DNA from: Lachnoclostridium sp.
GTDB lineage: Bacteria > Bacillota > Clostridia > Lachnospirales > Lachnospiraceae
NCBI GenBank assembly: GCA_021770065.1
Contig: JAETRR010000017.1
Coordinates: 1-64,000, forward strand
Direction: 5' to 3'
Length of the DNA stretch: 64,000 bases
The notes under the pieces were generated by a model, which was not told the origin of the DNA, searched no databases, and saw nothing but the letters and a program-made list of their open reading frames with translations. The position numbers and the translations under genes were made by a program. This document shows positions 1 through 7,993 of the stretch, piece by piece (positions within the stretch are counted from its first letter, which is position 1; every line of letters begins with the position of its first letter).

Positions 1-139
1 TCGCCGCAAATTTTGAGCGATTTGTCAAGCGTTTTTTGCAAAAAAAGTGGGTGATTTTTTGAGATAGGGAGCTGAAAGCCTTATAAAATCAGGGTTGAAG
101 ATTCCGAGAAGTTATTGTAATAGAAAGGAGGAATGCTGC

Positions 140-811
140 TTGCAGTTCAGACATGAGATAAAGCATGAGATCAGTAATCTGGATATGCTGATTCTGCGGC
201 AGAGACTGAGAGCGGTGATGATGCCGGACAGTTATGCCAAAGGCGGCAGATATGAAATCCGCAGCCTGTACTTTGACAATCAAGACGACAAGGCCCTGCG
301 TGAAAAGCTGGACGGTGTGAGCATCCGGGAAAAATACCGTATTCGCCTGTATAACAATGATCCTTCTGTCATCCATCTGGAACGCAAATTCAAGCGCGGC
401 GGGCTGGGATATAAAGATTCCGCTTTGCTGACACAGGAGCAGGCCCGGCAGATTGCCGGCGGTGAGATCCGCTGGATGGCTGACAGTACCGATGAGGTGA
501 TTTTAGGATTTTACATCCGCCTTCGCAATGAAGGCCTGGGGGCAAAGGTGATTGTAGATTACACCCGCGAGCCTTTTGTATTCGGCCCCGGCAATGTCCG
601 TGTGACGATGGATTACAATATCCGCACCGCCCTTCGCTGCACGGATTTTTTAAATCCCGATTGTGTTACCATACCCGTACCCGGTTCCCCCTGCATTCTG
701 GAAGTGAAATGGGATAATTATCTGCCCGACGTGATCCGTGATATGGTGCAGCTTGGGGATAGGCACAGTACGGCATTTTCCAAATATGCCGCCTGCCGTA
801 TGTATGATTAA
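140..811 (+). CDS. VTC-domain (polyphosphate polymerase-like) protein
   Basis: A soluble protein of 223 residues with the layout of the VTC/polyphosphate polymerase tunnel domain. Seen in the sequence are the paired basic and acidic strand motifs typical of that fold: RYEIRSLYFDN near residue 35, SIREKYRIRLY near 60, HLERKFKRGG near 75 and CILEVKWDNYLPD near the C-terminus. In the family these line a tunnel that binds nucleotide and polyphosphate. I chose the TTG at 140 because AAAGGAGG lies 8-9 bases before it; an in-frame ATG at 95 has no ribosome site. It is followed by a DUF4956 membrane protein and a CotH kinase, a trio that often travels together in Firmicutes. Polyphosphate synthesis is inferred from the family and is not proven for the bacterial members. 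Confidence 0.85.
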   Translation: MQFRHEIKHEISNLDMLILRQRLRAVMMPDSYAKGGRYEIRSLYFDNQDDKALREKLDGVSIREKYRIRLYNNDPSVIHLERKFKRGGLGYKDSALLTQEQARQIAGGEIRWMADSTDEVILGFYIRLRNEGLGAKVIVDYTREPFVFGPGNVRVTMDYNIRTALRCTDFLNPDCVTIPVPGSPCILEVKWDNYLPDVIRDMVQLGDRHSTAFSKYAACRMYD

Positions 812-895
812 GAATGAAAGAAACTGTCCGGAACAGAATTACCACAGACCTGTCTGTTTTGAATTGTTTCAAATAAAATAAGGAGAACCCAAACT

Positions 896-1567
896 ATGAC
901 TTTTAATGATATTTTTAAATCCAGTTTTTTGGAAAATGCAGCTTCTATCAGTGTCTTTGATATGATTTTGACCATTGTCCTGTCCTTTGGCATCGGCGTG
1001 TTCATTTTCCTCGTTTATAAGAAAACCTATCGCGGGGTGATGTATTCCGCAGGCTTCGGAACTACTCTCATCGCGCTGACTATGATTACGGCGATCGTCA
1101 TACTTGCCGTAACCTCCAATGTTGTCCTGTCCCTGGGCATGGTTGGCGCTCTGTCTATTGTCCGTTTCCGTACTGCCATCAAAGACCCGCTGGATATAGC
1201 GTTCCTGTTCTGGTCTATCGGTGCAGGTATTATTCTGGCAGCAGGCATGATCCCCCTTGCCATCATCGGCAGCGTCTGCATAGGTATCATTTTATTGATA
1301 TTTGTCAATAAGACCTCCAATACCCATCCCTATATGGTGGTGCTTGGCTGTACTGACCATGATGCGGAAATGAGAGCAAAAAAATTTATCTCTGAAAATG
1401 TGACCAAATCTACAATCAAGAGCAAATCTGCTGTCAAAGGTGCGGTTGAACTGAACATCGAAGTGCGGCTTAAGAATGACGATACCGATATTATTAATAT
1501 TCTTTCGGAAATGCCCGGTGTCAGCAGTGCGGTGATCGTTTCTTACAACGGTGATTATATGGGGTAA
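896..1567 (+). CDS. DUF4956 integral membrane protein
   Basis: A 223-residue protein with four hydrophobic segments at about residues 22-41, 55-80, 102-118 and 119-138, then a soluble C-terminal domain of about 80 residues resembling a small ferredoxin-like fold. The stretch GMVGALSIVRFRTAIKDP between the second and third segments is the hallmark of DUF4956 proteins. AAGGAGAACC lies before the ATG. It sits between the VTC-domain gene and the CotH gene, separated from the latter by only three bases, so the three are probably co-transcribed. Its biochemical role is unknown; context suggests a membrane partner of the VTC-domain protein or of a phosphorylated or exported spore or envelope component. 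Confidence 0.85.
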   Translation: MTFNDIFKSSFLENAASISVFDMILTIVLSFGIGVFIFLVYKKTYRGVMYSAGFGTTLIALTMITAIVILAVTSNVVLSLGMVGALSIVRFRTAIKDPLDIAFLFWSIGAGIILAAGMIPLAIIGSVCIGIILLIFVNKTSNTHPYMVVLGCTDHDAEMRAKKFISENVTKSTIKSKSAVKGAVELNIEVRLKNDDTDIINILSEMPGVSSAVIVSYNGDYMG

Positions 1568-1570
1568 ATT

Positions 1571-3235
1571 ATGTCAGGAAGCAGATATTTTGATCGCATA
1601 GCTGTGAGCGTTACGGCTTTCATTCTGGCGCTGACCGTTCTGATTATGAATGGCCCTTCGCTGGGGATCGAAGCAACGGCCCATAGGCCGGGGTATGAAA
1701 ACCGGTTATTTGATAATACAAAAGTACATACCGTTGATATTGTAATGGACGACTGGGAAACATTCATTGCCAGCGCCGTCAGCGAGGAATATGATACTGC
1801 CAATGTGGTGATCGACGGTGAATCTTATAAAAATGTGGGCATTCGTGCTAAGGGAAACACCTCTTTGTCCACAGTGTCTTCTTTCGGCAGTGAGCGTTAC
1901 AGTTTCAAAATTGAATTTGATCACTATGACAGTACTAAGTCCTATCATGGCCTTGACAAGCTGAGCCTGAACAACCTAATTCAGGATTCCACTATGATGA
2001 AGGATTATCTGACCTATACCATGATGAATGAGTTCGGCGTGAATTCCCCTCTGTGCAGCTATGTCTATATCACGGTGAACGGGGAGGACTGGGGTCTGTA
2101 CCTGGCAGTAGAAGGTGTGGAAGAATCCTTCCTTGAGCGCAATTACGGCTCTGATTACGGAGAGCTTTACAAGCCGGACAGCATGAGCTTCGGCGGAGGC
2201 CGGGGCAACGGCAGAGATTTTGATATGAAGGATTTTGAATTTGGAGGGACAGATACGGATTCAGGTGAACCCGGCAGACTGCCCGGCGGCTTTGGAGGCG
2301 GGCCTGGAATGGGTTCCTCTGATGTGAAGCTGCAATACATTGACAATGAAACGGACAGTTATACTAATATCTGGAACAACGCCAAAACGGATATTACAGA
2401 AGCCGATCAAAAGCGTTTGATTGCATCCCTGAAAAAACTGTCCGAGAATGAGGACATTACATCTGTGGTTGATATTGAGCAGGTGATCCGTTATTTTGTT
2501 GTTCACAATTATGTCTGCAATGACGACAGTTATACAGGCATGATGGTTCACAACTATTATCTATATGAGAAGGATGGCCGCCTTTCCATGCTCCCATGGG
2601 ACTATAACCTGGGCTTTGGCACATTTGGCAGCGGAAATGCAGCGAGTACCGTCAATACGCCCATTGACACACCGGTATCCGGAGGCTCTTCCGACAGGCC
2701 GATGCTGAATTGGATCTTTGAGAGCGAAGAATATACAGCATTGTATCATCAGTATTTTGCTGAATTTATAAGCAGTGTTGACATTCAGAGTATCATAAAT
2801 AATGCTTATGATCTGATTAAATCCTATGTGGAAAAAGATCCGACGGCGTTTTTTACCTATGAGGAATTTGAACTGGGAGTTGAGACACTCCGCCGGTTCT
2901 GCAGTCTGCGCAGCGAGAGTATTTCCATGCAGCTTGATAATGATGCGACCATTGATGATATGAACTATGTGGATGCCTCGGCCATCACGCTTTCCGATAT
3001 GGGGTCTATGGGAGGAAGCCATTCTCCTGATTCTCCGAATGGTTTTTCGGACGATTTTCCCGGCCGGCCTTCCGGCAGCCGCCCGGAAACCCCTCCGCAA
3101 GGCAGCCTGGGTACAACAGGAAATAACAACGCAAGTCAGCCTCCCGGAGGCAAAATGCAAATACCCGGCGGCGGTTTCAGATTTGACACGAACGCAGCCG
3201 GAAGGAATGCTGACGAATTTGTGAAACCCTGTTGA
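1571..3235 (+). CDS. CotH-type kinase, exported
   Basis: A protein of 554 residues with one N-terminal membrane or signal segment (about residues 9-30) and a CotH-kinase body. CotH proteins are atypical secreted or spore-coat kinases. Visible family motifs include NVGIRAKGNTSLS near residue 90, GLYLAVEGVEESFLERNYG near 175 and LPWDYNLGFG near 340, which holds the predicted metal-binding Asp. The segments around 210-245 and after residue 480 are rich in Gly, Pro and Ser and look disordered. It ends the VTC-DUF4956-CotH trio. Its TGA stop overlaps the -35 box of the tyrS promoter region. Kinase activity is inferred from the family; the substrate is unknown. Confidence 0.85.
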   Translation: MSGSRYFDRIAVSVTAFILALTVLIMNGPSLGIEATAHRPGYENRLFDNTKVHTVDIVMDDWETFIASAVSEEYDTANVVIDGESYKNVGIRAKGNTSLSTVSSFGSERYSFKIEFDHYDSTKSYHGLDKLSLNNLIQDSTMMKDYLTYTMMNEFGVNSPLCSYVYITVNGEDWGLYLAVEGVEESFLERNYGSDYGELYKPDSMSFGGGRGNGRDFDMKDFEFGGTDTDSGEPGRLPGGFGGGPGMGSSDVKLQYIDNETDSYTNIWNNAKTDITEADQKRLIASLKKLSENEDITSVVDIEQVIRYFVVHNYVCNDDSYTGMMVHNYYLYEKDGRLSMLPWDYNLGFGTFGSGNAASTVNTPIDTPVSGGSSDRPMLNWIFESEEYTALYHQYFAEFISSVDIQSIINNAYDLIKSYVEKDPTAFFTYEEFELGVETLRRFCSLRSESISMQLDNDATIDDMNYVDASAITLSDMGSMGGSHSPDSPNGFSDDFPGRPSGSRPETPPQGSLGTTGNNNASQPPGGKMQIPGGGFRFDTNAAGRNADEFVKPC

Positions 3236-3260
3236 CAAGACCGGATACTATGGATATAAT
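3232..3260 (+). promoter_or_regulatory. Consensus promoter with a palindrome around its -10 box
   Basis: TTGACA at 3232-3237, a 17-base spacer and TATAAT at 3255-3260 give a perfect sigma-A type promoter. The -35 box overlaps the stop codon of the CotH gene. The -10 box lies in the loop of a perfect 10-base inverted repeat (ATACTATGGA at 3245-3254 and its complement at 3262-3271), so a repressor bound here would block the start site. It probably drives the tyrS T-box transcript. Confidence 0.75.
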
Positions 3261-3307
3261 GTCCATAGTATAGCTTTTATTAATAACAATAACAGCTATA
3301 CCGGTAT

Positions 3308-3336
3308 TTGACACAGATACCGTTGAATTATATAGC
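3308..3336 (+). promoter_or_regulatory. Second, weaker tyrS promoter
   Basis: TTGACA at 3308-3313, a 17-base spacer and TATAGC at 3331-3336. Its predicted start near 3343 falls just before the usual beginning of a T-box stem I, so this may be the proximal tyrS promoter. The -10 box is poor, so I am less sure of it than of the one at 3232. Confidence 0.45.
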
Positions 3337-3342
3337 TGTAAA

Positions 3343-3611
3343 GGCATTGACGGGAACAAGTAGAGAGCAGTGACACCGCACAGAAAGCAGCCGGCTGATG
3401 AGAGGCGCGCGGACAGCCTGTTTTTGAATACCTCCCCGAGCTTCGCACCCAAAGGAAGCGTTGTTCCGAGTAGGCTGCGACGGAACCCTGCACACGTTAT
3501 CGTGCTAGAGTGTTTAAAGCACTCGAAGAGGTAAGCGGCGTGAGCCGTTTATAAAAAAAGGTGGTAACACGGGCATAACCCTCGTCCTTTTATAAGGATG
3601 GGGGTTTTTTT
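3343..3611 (+). promoter_or_regulatory. T-box leader, tyrosine-specific
   Basis: A tRNA-sensing leader that lets tyrS be read through when uncharged tRNA-Tyr accumulates. The conserved T-box AAGGTGGTAACACGGG lies at 3558-3573 and is followed by the terminator/antiterminator region. The candidate specifier is the TAC codon at 3429-3431 in the sequence GAATACCTCCC, which matches tyrosine and so agrees with the downstream gene. The stem I sequence GACGGGAACAAGTAGAG begins near 3349. Confidence 0.9.
3578..3611 (+). terminator. T-box intrinsic terminator
   Basis: ACCCTCGTCC at 3578-3587 pairs with GGATGGGGGT at 3596-3605 around an 8-base loop and is followed by a run of T. The left arm overlaps the sequence just after the T-box, as expected for a switch between terminator and antiterminator. 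Confidence 0.85.
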
Positions 3612-3706
3612 ACGCAGTATGGACTCTGCGCAGAGAGCAGGAGAAAAGAAATCCTCCGGCATGGCTTCAGAAAATCAAAATTCAAAAGGGAAAAGGAGAA
3701 AAACCA

Positions 3707-4942
3707 ATGTCACAAAATGTATACGACATTCTGATGGAGCGCGGCTTCATCGAACAGTGCACCCACCCGGAGGAAGTGAGAGAACTTCTTGGGGGAAAGG
3801 AACCGGTCACCTTCTACATCGGCTTTGACGCAACGGCGGACAGTCTGACCGCCGGTCATTTTCTGACCATTATGGCCATGATGCATATGCAGAGAGCAGG
3901 CCACAGGCCGATCGCCCTCTTAGGCGGCGGAACCACCATGGTAGGAGACCCCTCCGGCAAATCCGATATGCGGAAAGTTATGACAAAGGAAACCATTGAG
4001 CACAATGCAGAGTGCTTCCACAGGCAGCTTGCACGGTTTCTGGACTTTGAAAATGATCGGGCAATACTGGCCAACAATGCGGACTGGCTGCTGAATCTGA
4101 ACTATGTGGATTTCCTGCGGGAAGTGGGTGCCCATTTCTCCGTGAACCGGATGCTGACGGCAGAGTGCTACAAGCAGCGGATGGAAAAGGGACTGACTTT
4201 CTTTGAATTTAACTACATGGTAATGCAGTCCTATGATTTCTTAAAGCTGAATCAGCTGTACGGCTGTCAGATGCAGCTGGGCGGCAACGATCAGTGGTCC
4301 AACATCATCGGCGGCGTGGAGCTGATCCGAAGAAAAGAAAATAAGCCGGCCTATGGCCTGACCTTCAAGCTTCTGACCACCAGCGAGGGCATCAAGATGG
4401 GCAAGACCATGAAAGGCGCCGTGTGGCTGGATCCGGAAAAAACGTCTCCTTACGAATTCTATCAGTACTGGAGAAATATCGAGGATGTGAAGGTGGAGGA
4501 GTGTTTAGGACTTCTGACCTTCCTGCCCATGGAGGAGGTGCGCCGTCTTGGGTCCCTGGAGGGAGCAGAGATTAATCATGCCAAGGAAGTACTGGCTTAT
4601 GAGATTACCAAGATTGTTCACGGAGAGGAAGAGGCAGGAAAGGCACAGGATGCGGCAAAAGCCCTTTTTGTAAACGGCGGCAAGACAGACGACATGCCCA
4701 CAACGGCATATCCCAGGGCAGATCTGGAGGCCGGCAGGGATATTCTTTCCCTGCTGGTGGACACAAAGCTTGCCCCCACCCGTTCCGAGGCCCGGCGTCT
4801 GGTGCAGCAGGGCGGAGTGACGGTCAATGACGAGAAGGTGACGGATGTATACAAGAGCTTTACGACTGCGGATCTGGACAGTGACGGGGCTCTGATTATC
4901 CGGAAGGGAAAGAAAGTATATCATAAGATTGTGCAGGAATAA
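3707..4942 (+). CDS. tyrS: Tyrosyl-tRNA synthetase
   Basis: A class I aminoacyl-tRNA synthetase of 411 residues that charges tRNA-Tyr in the cytoplasm. The tyrosine- and ATP-binding region [16 protein letters not shown] lies near residues 40-55 and carries the HIGH-like signature. The [11 protein letters not shown] segment near 190-200 is typical of TyrRS. The KMSKS counterpart reads KMGKT at about residues 230-234. A C-terminal S4 RNA-binding domain covers about residues 345-405. Full family length; AAAAGGAGAAAAACC precedes the ATG. It is a single-gene unit behind a tyrosine T-box, which is independent support for the specificity. Confidence 0.97.
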   Translation: MSQNVYDILMERGFIEQCTHPEEVRELLGGKEPVTFYIGFDATADSLTAGHFLTIMAMMHMQRAGHRPIALLGGGTTMVGDPSGKSDMRKVMTKETIEHNAECFHRQLARFLDFENDRAILANNADWLLNLNYVDFLREVGAHFSVNRMLTAECYKQRMEKGLTFFEFNYMVMQSYDFLKLNQLYGCQMQLGGNDQWSNIIGGVELIRRKENKPAYGLTFKLLTTSEGIKMGKTMKGAVWLDPEKTSPYEFYQYWRNIEDVKVEECLGLLTFLPMEEVRRLGSLEGAEINHAKEVLAYEITKIVHGEEEAGKAQDAAKALFVNGGKTDDMPTTAYPRADLEAGRDILSLLVDTKLAPTRSEARRLVQQGGVTVNDEKVTDVYKSFTTADLDSDGALIIRKGKKVYHKIVQE

Positions 4943-5006
4943 AATCCGGCAGAGTATCCCGTTAATACATGCCCTTCGAGGCAGGCGGACTTTGTCTGTA
5001 AAGGAT

Positions 5007-5050
5007 AACAGCAGGGATGGCAGGTATTTTGGCTGTCCCTGCTGTTTCTG
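5007..5050. terminator. Bidirectional terminator between tyrS and the GNAT gene
   Basis: AACAGCAGGGA at 5007-5017 pairs perfectly with TCCCTGCTGTT at 5036-5046, with further pairing inside. It is flanked by T-rich sequence downstream and lies between two convergent genes, so it can serve both. Confidence 0.8.
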
Positions 5051-5052
5051 TT

Positions 5053-5571
5053 TTACAGTTCCAGTTCTTCCCGGAGAAGAGAGTACATACAATAGGAATG
5101 AATTTTTCCATTCTTATAGACGCCGCTGCGCATTGTACCCTCACAGGTAAATCCGGCTTTTTCCAGAACACCTCTTGAACCTGCATTGTCAGCAAATGGC
5201 TCCGCGAAGATACGGACAATATCAAAGGTTTCGAATGCCTCTTTGCAAAGCATCCGCACCGCCCGGGACATAATGCCCTGCCCCCAGTATTTTTCCGAGA
5301 GCCAGTAGCCCAGTTCAGCAGATTTCTCATATACGTCATTCAGAAGAAAGATTCCGATGCTTCCCACGGCACGTCCGTCTGCCTCGACAGCCCGTGTCAT
5401 CTGTCTGTCGCCCTCCTTAAAAATGCAGTCGCTGATATAATCGACGGCGTCTTTGAGGGTATAAGGACAGGGAAATACATTTCGCAGGTTTGCTGCAATA
5501 TGAGGGTTATCTGCTTCTAGAGCCACAGATTCGGCATCTTCCATTCTCCAGGGCCTTAATTGAAAATCCAT
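5053..5571 (-). CDS. GNAT family N-acetyltransferase (RimJ/RimL-like)
   Basis: A 172-residue acetyltransferase on the minus strand. It begins with FQLRPWRMEDAESVA, a typical start of the RimJ/RimL subgroup. The acetyl-CoA-binding motif is the stretch ELGYWLSEKYWGQGIMSRAV near residues 88-107, where the usual Q/R-x-x-G-x-G/A loop reads WGQGIMSRA. The C-terminal FAEPFADNAGSRGVLEKAGF segment is also characteristic. These enzymes acetylate N-terminal or side-chain amines of proteins or small molecules; the substrate cannot be read from the sequence. It is monocistronic behind a good promoter. Confidence 0.85.
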   Translation of the reverse strand: MDFQLRPWRMEDAESVALEADNPHIAANLRNVFPCPYTLKDAVDYISDCIFKEGDRQMTRAVEADGRAVGSIGIFLLNDVYEKSAELGYWLSEKYWGQGIMSRAVRMLCKEAFETFDIVRIFAEPFADNAGSRGVLEKAGFTCEGTMRSGVYKNGKIHSYCMYSLLREELEL

Positions 5572-5656
5572 AGTATCTGCTCCTTTTCAAACTTCCGTAA
5601 TTACCCTCAGTGGAAAAAGACAGCATTCTTTTGTCTGTTGAAGGTGCATTTTTTGA

Positions 5657-5685
5657 ATCATACTCTATAATCTGCCGTTTGTCAA
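5657..5685 (-). promoter_or_regulatory. Promoter of the GNAT gene
   Basis: On the minus strand TTGACA (complement of 5680-5685), a 17-base spacer and TATGAT (complement of 5657-5662). This lies about 85 bases before the GNAT start codon. Confidence 0.7.
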
Positions 5686-5710
5686 TTTTTCTGATTTAAG
5701 AGAATTTTAA

Positions 5711-5739
5711 ACGACAAACCATAGAAAATGAAGTATAAT
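5711..5739 (+). promoter_or_regulatory. Likely promoter of the MoxR/VWA operon
   Basis: TATAAT at 5734-5739 with ACGACA (four of six consensus bases) 17 bases upstream at 5711-5716. The predicted start near 5746 precedes the first small gene of the operon. A GGGGCTG/CAGCCCC hairpin at 5772-5798 would lie in the untranslated leader. Confidence 0.5.
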
Positions 5740-5831
5740 AAAGCATATGGGAAAATGAAACGGGAAGAAAGGGGCTGCCGCAATAAGACAACAGCCCCGG
5801 AAGAAAGCAGTAATTGACACAGGGAGGAATC

Positions 5832-6080
5832 ATGGAACAGGCAACACATTTAACCCGTGTCCTGGCATTCATACAGGAACGGGGCTGGAACTGCACATAC
5901 AGTGAGGAGGACGGTCTGGGGAGTATCGACTTTGATTACCGGGGCGTTCCCTACCATATCTGGGAGTTCGAGGATGAAGAACGGGGCGTGGAGACCAATC
6001 TTCGAAGCGGAGGAAGGCAGGAGGAGCTGCTGGGAGATTACGAGACAGTGCTTCTGGAACTGATGAAGGACTGGTATTAA
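5832..6080 (+). CDS. Small acidic protein of unknown function
   Basis: An 82-residue acidic protein that I do not recognise. AGGGAGGAATC lies directly before the ATG at 5832, which I prefer over the in-frame TTG at 5814. It contains no membrane segment. A predicted helix at the start (THLTRVLAFIQERGW) is followed by a beta-rich acidic middle (SIDFDYRGVPYHIWEFEDEE) and a C-terminal helix. It ends 28 bases before the ATPase gene and is likely the first gene of the operon. It could be a small adaptor of the AAA proteins, but that is guesswork from position. Confidence 0.7.
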   Translation: MEQATHLTRVLAFIQERGWNCTYSEEDGLGSIDFDYRGVPYHIWEFEDEERGVETNLRSGGRQEELLGDYETVLLELMKDWY

Positions 6081-6108
6081 AAACAGGAACGAAAAATGGA
6101 GCACAGCG

Positions 6109-6864
6109 ATGAAAAGTCTTTTTGTAAACGGATTAACCATTGACTGGAATAAAGTAGAGCCGGATTCTTATTTACACCGGATTCAGGCACTGGCCGGAAT
6201 GGAAGCCTTAAACTTTGAAAATCCGGTAACCTTTTTTGTGGGTGAAAACGGAACGGGAAAATCAACGCTTCTTGAGGCCGTTGCCGCAGCCTATGGTCTG
6301 AATCCGGAGGGAGGAAGCCGGGATTTCCGTTTTGCCACAAGGGAAACGCATTCTGCCCTTTACGAAGGGATGATTTTAAAAAAAGGCTGGCGAAGGCCCA
6401 AAGATAACTTTTTCCTCCGGGCGGAGAGCTTTTACAATGTTGCGACCCAGGTGGAAGAATACCGGGACGGAGACGATCCGGCCGTCTACTACCGGCGGTA
6501 CGGCGGCCGCTCTCTTCACGAACAGTCTCACGGGGAAAGCTTTCTGGCTCTGATGCAGAACCGTTTCCGGGGGCAGGGCTTCTACCTGCTGGACGAGCCG
6601 GAGGCAGCCCTCTCGCCTCAGCGCCAGCTCACCCTGCTGATCTGCATTCACCGTCTGGTCCGGGAGGGGAGCCAGTTTCTCATAGCCTCCCATTCCCCGA
6701 TACTTCTGGGGCTTCCGGGGGCGGAGATTCTGTCCTTTGACGAGGGAGCGGTTCATCCCGTTGCGTACACAGAGACCGACAGCTACCAGGTGACGGAAAT
6801 GTTTCTCAATCACAGGGAATATCTTTTGAAGCGTCTTCTGGAAGAGGAAAGAGAACTGGAATAG
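6109..6864 (+). CDS. ABC-class predicted ATPase (AAA_21/AAA_23-like, COG3910 type)
   Basis: A soluble ATPase of 251 residues. The Walker A is GENGTGKST at residues 45-53, an ABC-like signature SHGES lies near residue 144, and Walker B is FYLLDEPEAALSP near 160. The switch His lies in IASHSPILL near 193. There is no membrane domain, which separates it from transporter ATPases. It resembles the free-standing ATPases related to RecF/SMC heads. It lies 13 bases upstream of the MoxR gene and is probably part of the same operon, although it is not among the E. coli yeh genes. Function unknown. Confidence 0.8.
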   Translation: MKSLFVNGLTIDWNKVEPDSYLHRIQALAGMEALNFENPVTFFVGENGTGKSTLLEAVAAAYGLNPEGGSRDFRFATRETHSALYEGMILKKGWRRPKDNFFLRAESFYNVATQVEEYRDGDDPAVYYRRYGGRSLHEQSHGESFLALMQNRFRGQGFYLLDEPEAALSPQRQLTLLICIHRLVREGSQFLIASHSPILLGLPGAEILSFDEGAVHPVAYTETDSYQVTEMFLNHREYLLKRLLEEERELE

Positions 6865-6877
6865 GAGGGTTTATAGA

Positions 6878-7993
6878 GTGGAACAAAAAACAGCAATCAA
6901 ACCGCCCGTGGAGGAGCGCTATCGGGAAGAACTGGAGCTTCTGTCCATCCTGGACACCGGCAGGCGCCCCTTGAACTGGAAACTGTCCCCGAAGGCCGTG
7001 CGGACCTTTATTCTGGGCAGCCGGGAGCCCTTACGCTTTCAGGATCGGGAACTTACCATCCGCAAAAAATATCTGGGGAATGACGCCTTAGTGGAGCGCT
7101 GCATCATTACACTGGCAGGCAACCGGGGGCTTATGCTGGTGGGAGAGCCCGGCACGGCCAAAACCATGCTCTCGGAATTGCTGTCCGCCGCCATCAGCGG
7201 AAACAGTACCAACACCATCCAGGGGACGGCAGGAACCACCGAGGACATGATCAAGTACAGCTGGAACTATGCGCTCCTCCTTGCAAAAGGCCCCGTCCGG
7301 GAGGCATTGGTTCCCTCGCCCCTCTATGTGGGCATGGAACAGGGAATCCTTACCCGTTTTGAGGAAATCACCCGTACCCCGGCCGAGATCCAGGACAGCC
7401 TCATAAGCGTCTTAAGCGACAAAGTGCTGAATGTCCCGGAGCTTGGAGAGGAGGGGCTGTTATTTGCGCAGGCAGGCTTCAACGTAATCGGTACCGCGAA
7501 CACGAGAGACAAGGGTGTCAACGAAATGAGCAGCGCCTTGAAGCGCCGTTTTAACTTTGAGACAGTAATGCCTATCCGCGACGCGGCCCTGGAAAAACAG
7601 ATCATACTAAATGAGGTGGCGGAGCTGGCAAAAGAGAACCGGATTGAGATGGAGCCGGATGAGGATGTGGCAGAGCTGCTCGCATCCACCTACCATGAGC
7701 TTCGGGAGGGCATTTCTTCCTTAGGCCACCGGATCGACCGTCCGTCGGCAGTGATGAGCACGGCGGAGGCGGTGTCCGTCTACTATCAGACTATGATGAC
7801 GGCTTATTATTACGGCGATTCCCGGATGGATTTAGGCTGCCTGGTGCAGAATCTGGTGGGAGCCGTGCAGAAGGAAAACAGGGACGACCTGGAGAAGCTG
7901 AAAAGCTATTTCCAGACCGTGATTCGAGACAAGGGAGGAAAAGAGGGCGGTTTATGGAGCAGCTATTACGAGGCCAGGAAATACCTGCGGTAA
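6878..7993 (+). CDS. MoxR-family AAA+ ATPase (YehL-like)
   Basis: A protein of 371 residues starting at GTG with AGGAGGG 9 bases before it. Walker A is GEPGTAKT at residues 89-96, the Walker B region reads FEEITRTPAE near 160, and the sensor/arginine region GTANTRDKGVNEMSSALKRR lies near 205-225. MoxR ATPases act as chaperones that remodel or load metal or cofactor onto partners, usually together with a VWA protein, which is present three genes downstream. Its closest known context is YehL of E. coli, in an operon with YehM, YehP, YehQ and YehI homologues as here. Its last 40 bases overlap the next gene. Confidence 0.88.
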   Translation: MEQKTAIKPPVEERYREELELLSILDTGRRPLNWKLSPKAVRTFILGSREPLRFQDRELTIRKKYLGNDALVERCIITLAGNRGLMLVGEPGTAKTMLSELLSAAISGNSTNTIQGTAGTTEDMIKYSWNYALLLAKGPVREALVPSPLYVGMEQGILTRFEEITRTPAEIQDSLISVLSDKVLNVPELGEEGLLFAQAGFNVIGTANTRDKGVNEMSSALKRRFNFETVMPIRDAALEKQIILNEVAELAKENRIEMEPDEDVAELLASTYHELREGISSLGHRIDRPSAVMSTAEAVSVYYQTMMTAYYYGDSRMDLGCLVQNLVGAVQKENRDDLEKLKSYFQTVIRDKGGKEGGLWSSYYEARKYLR

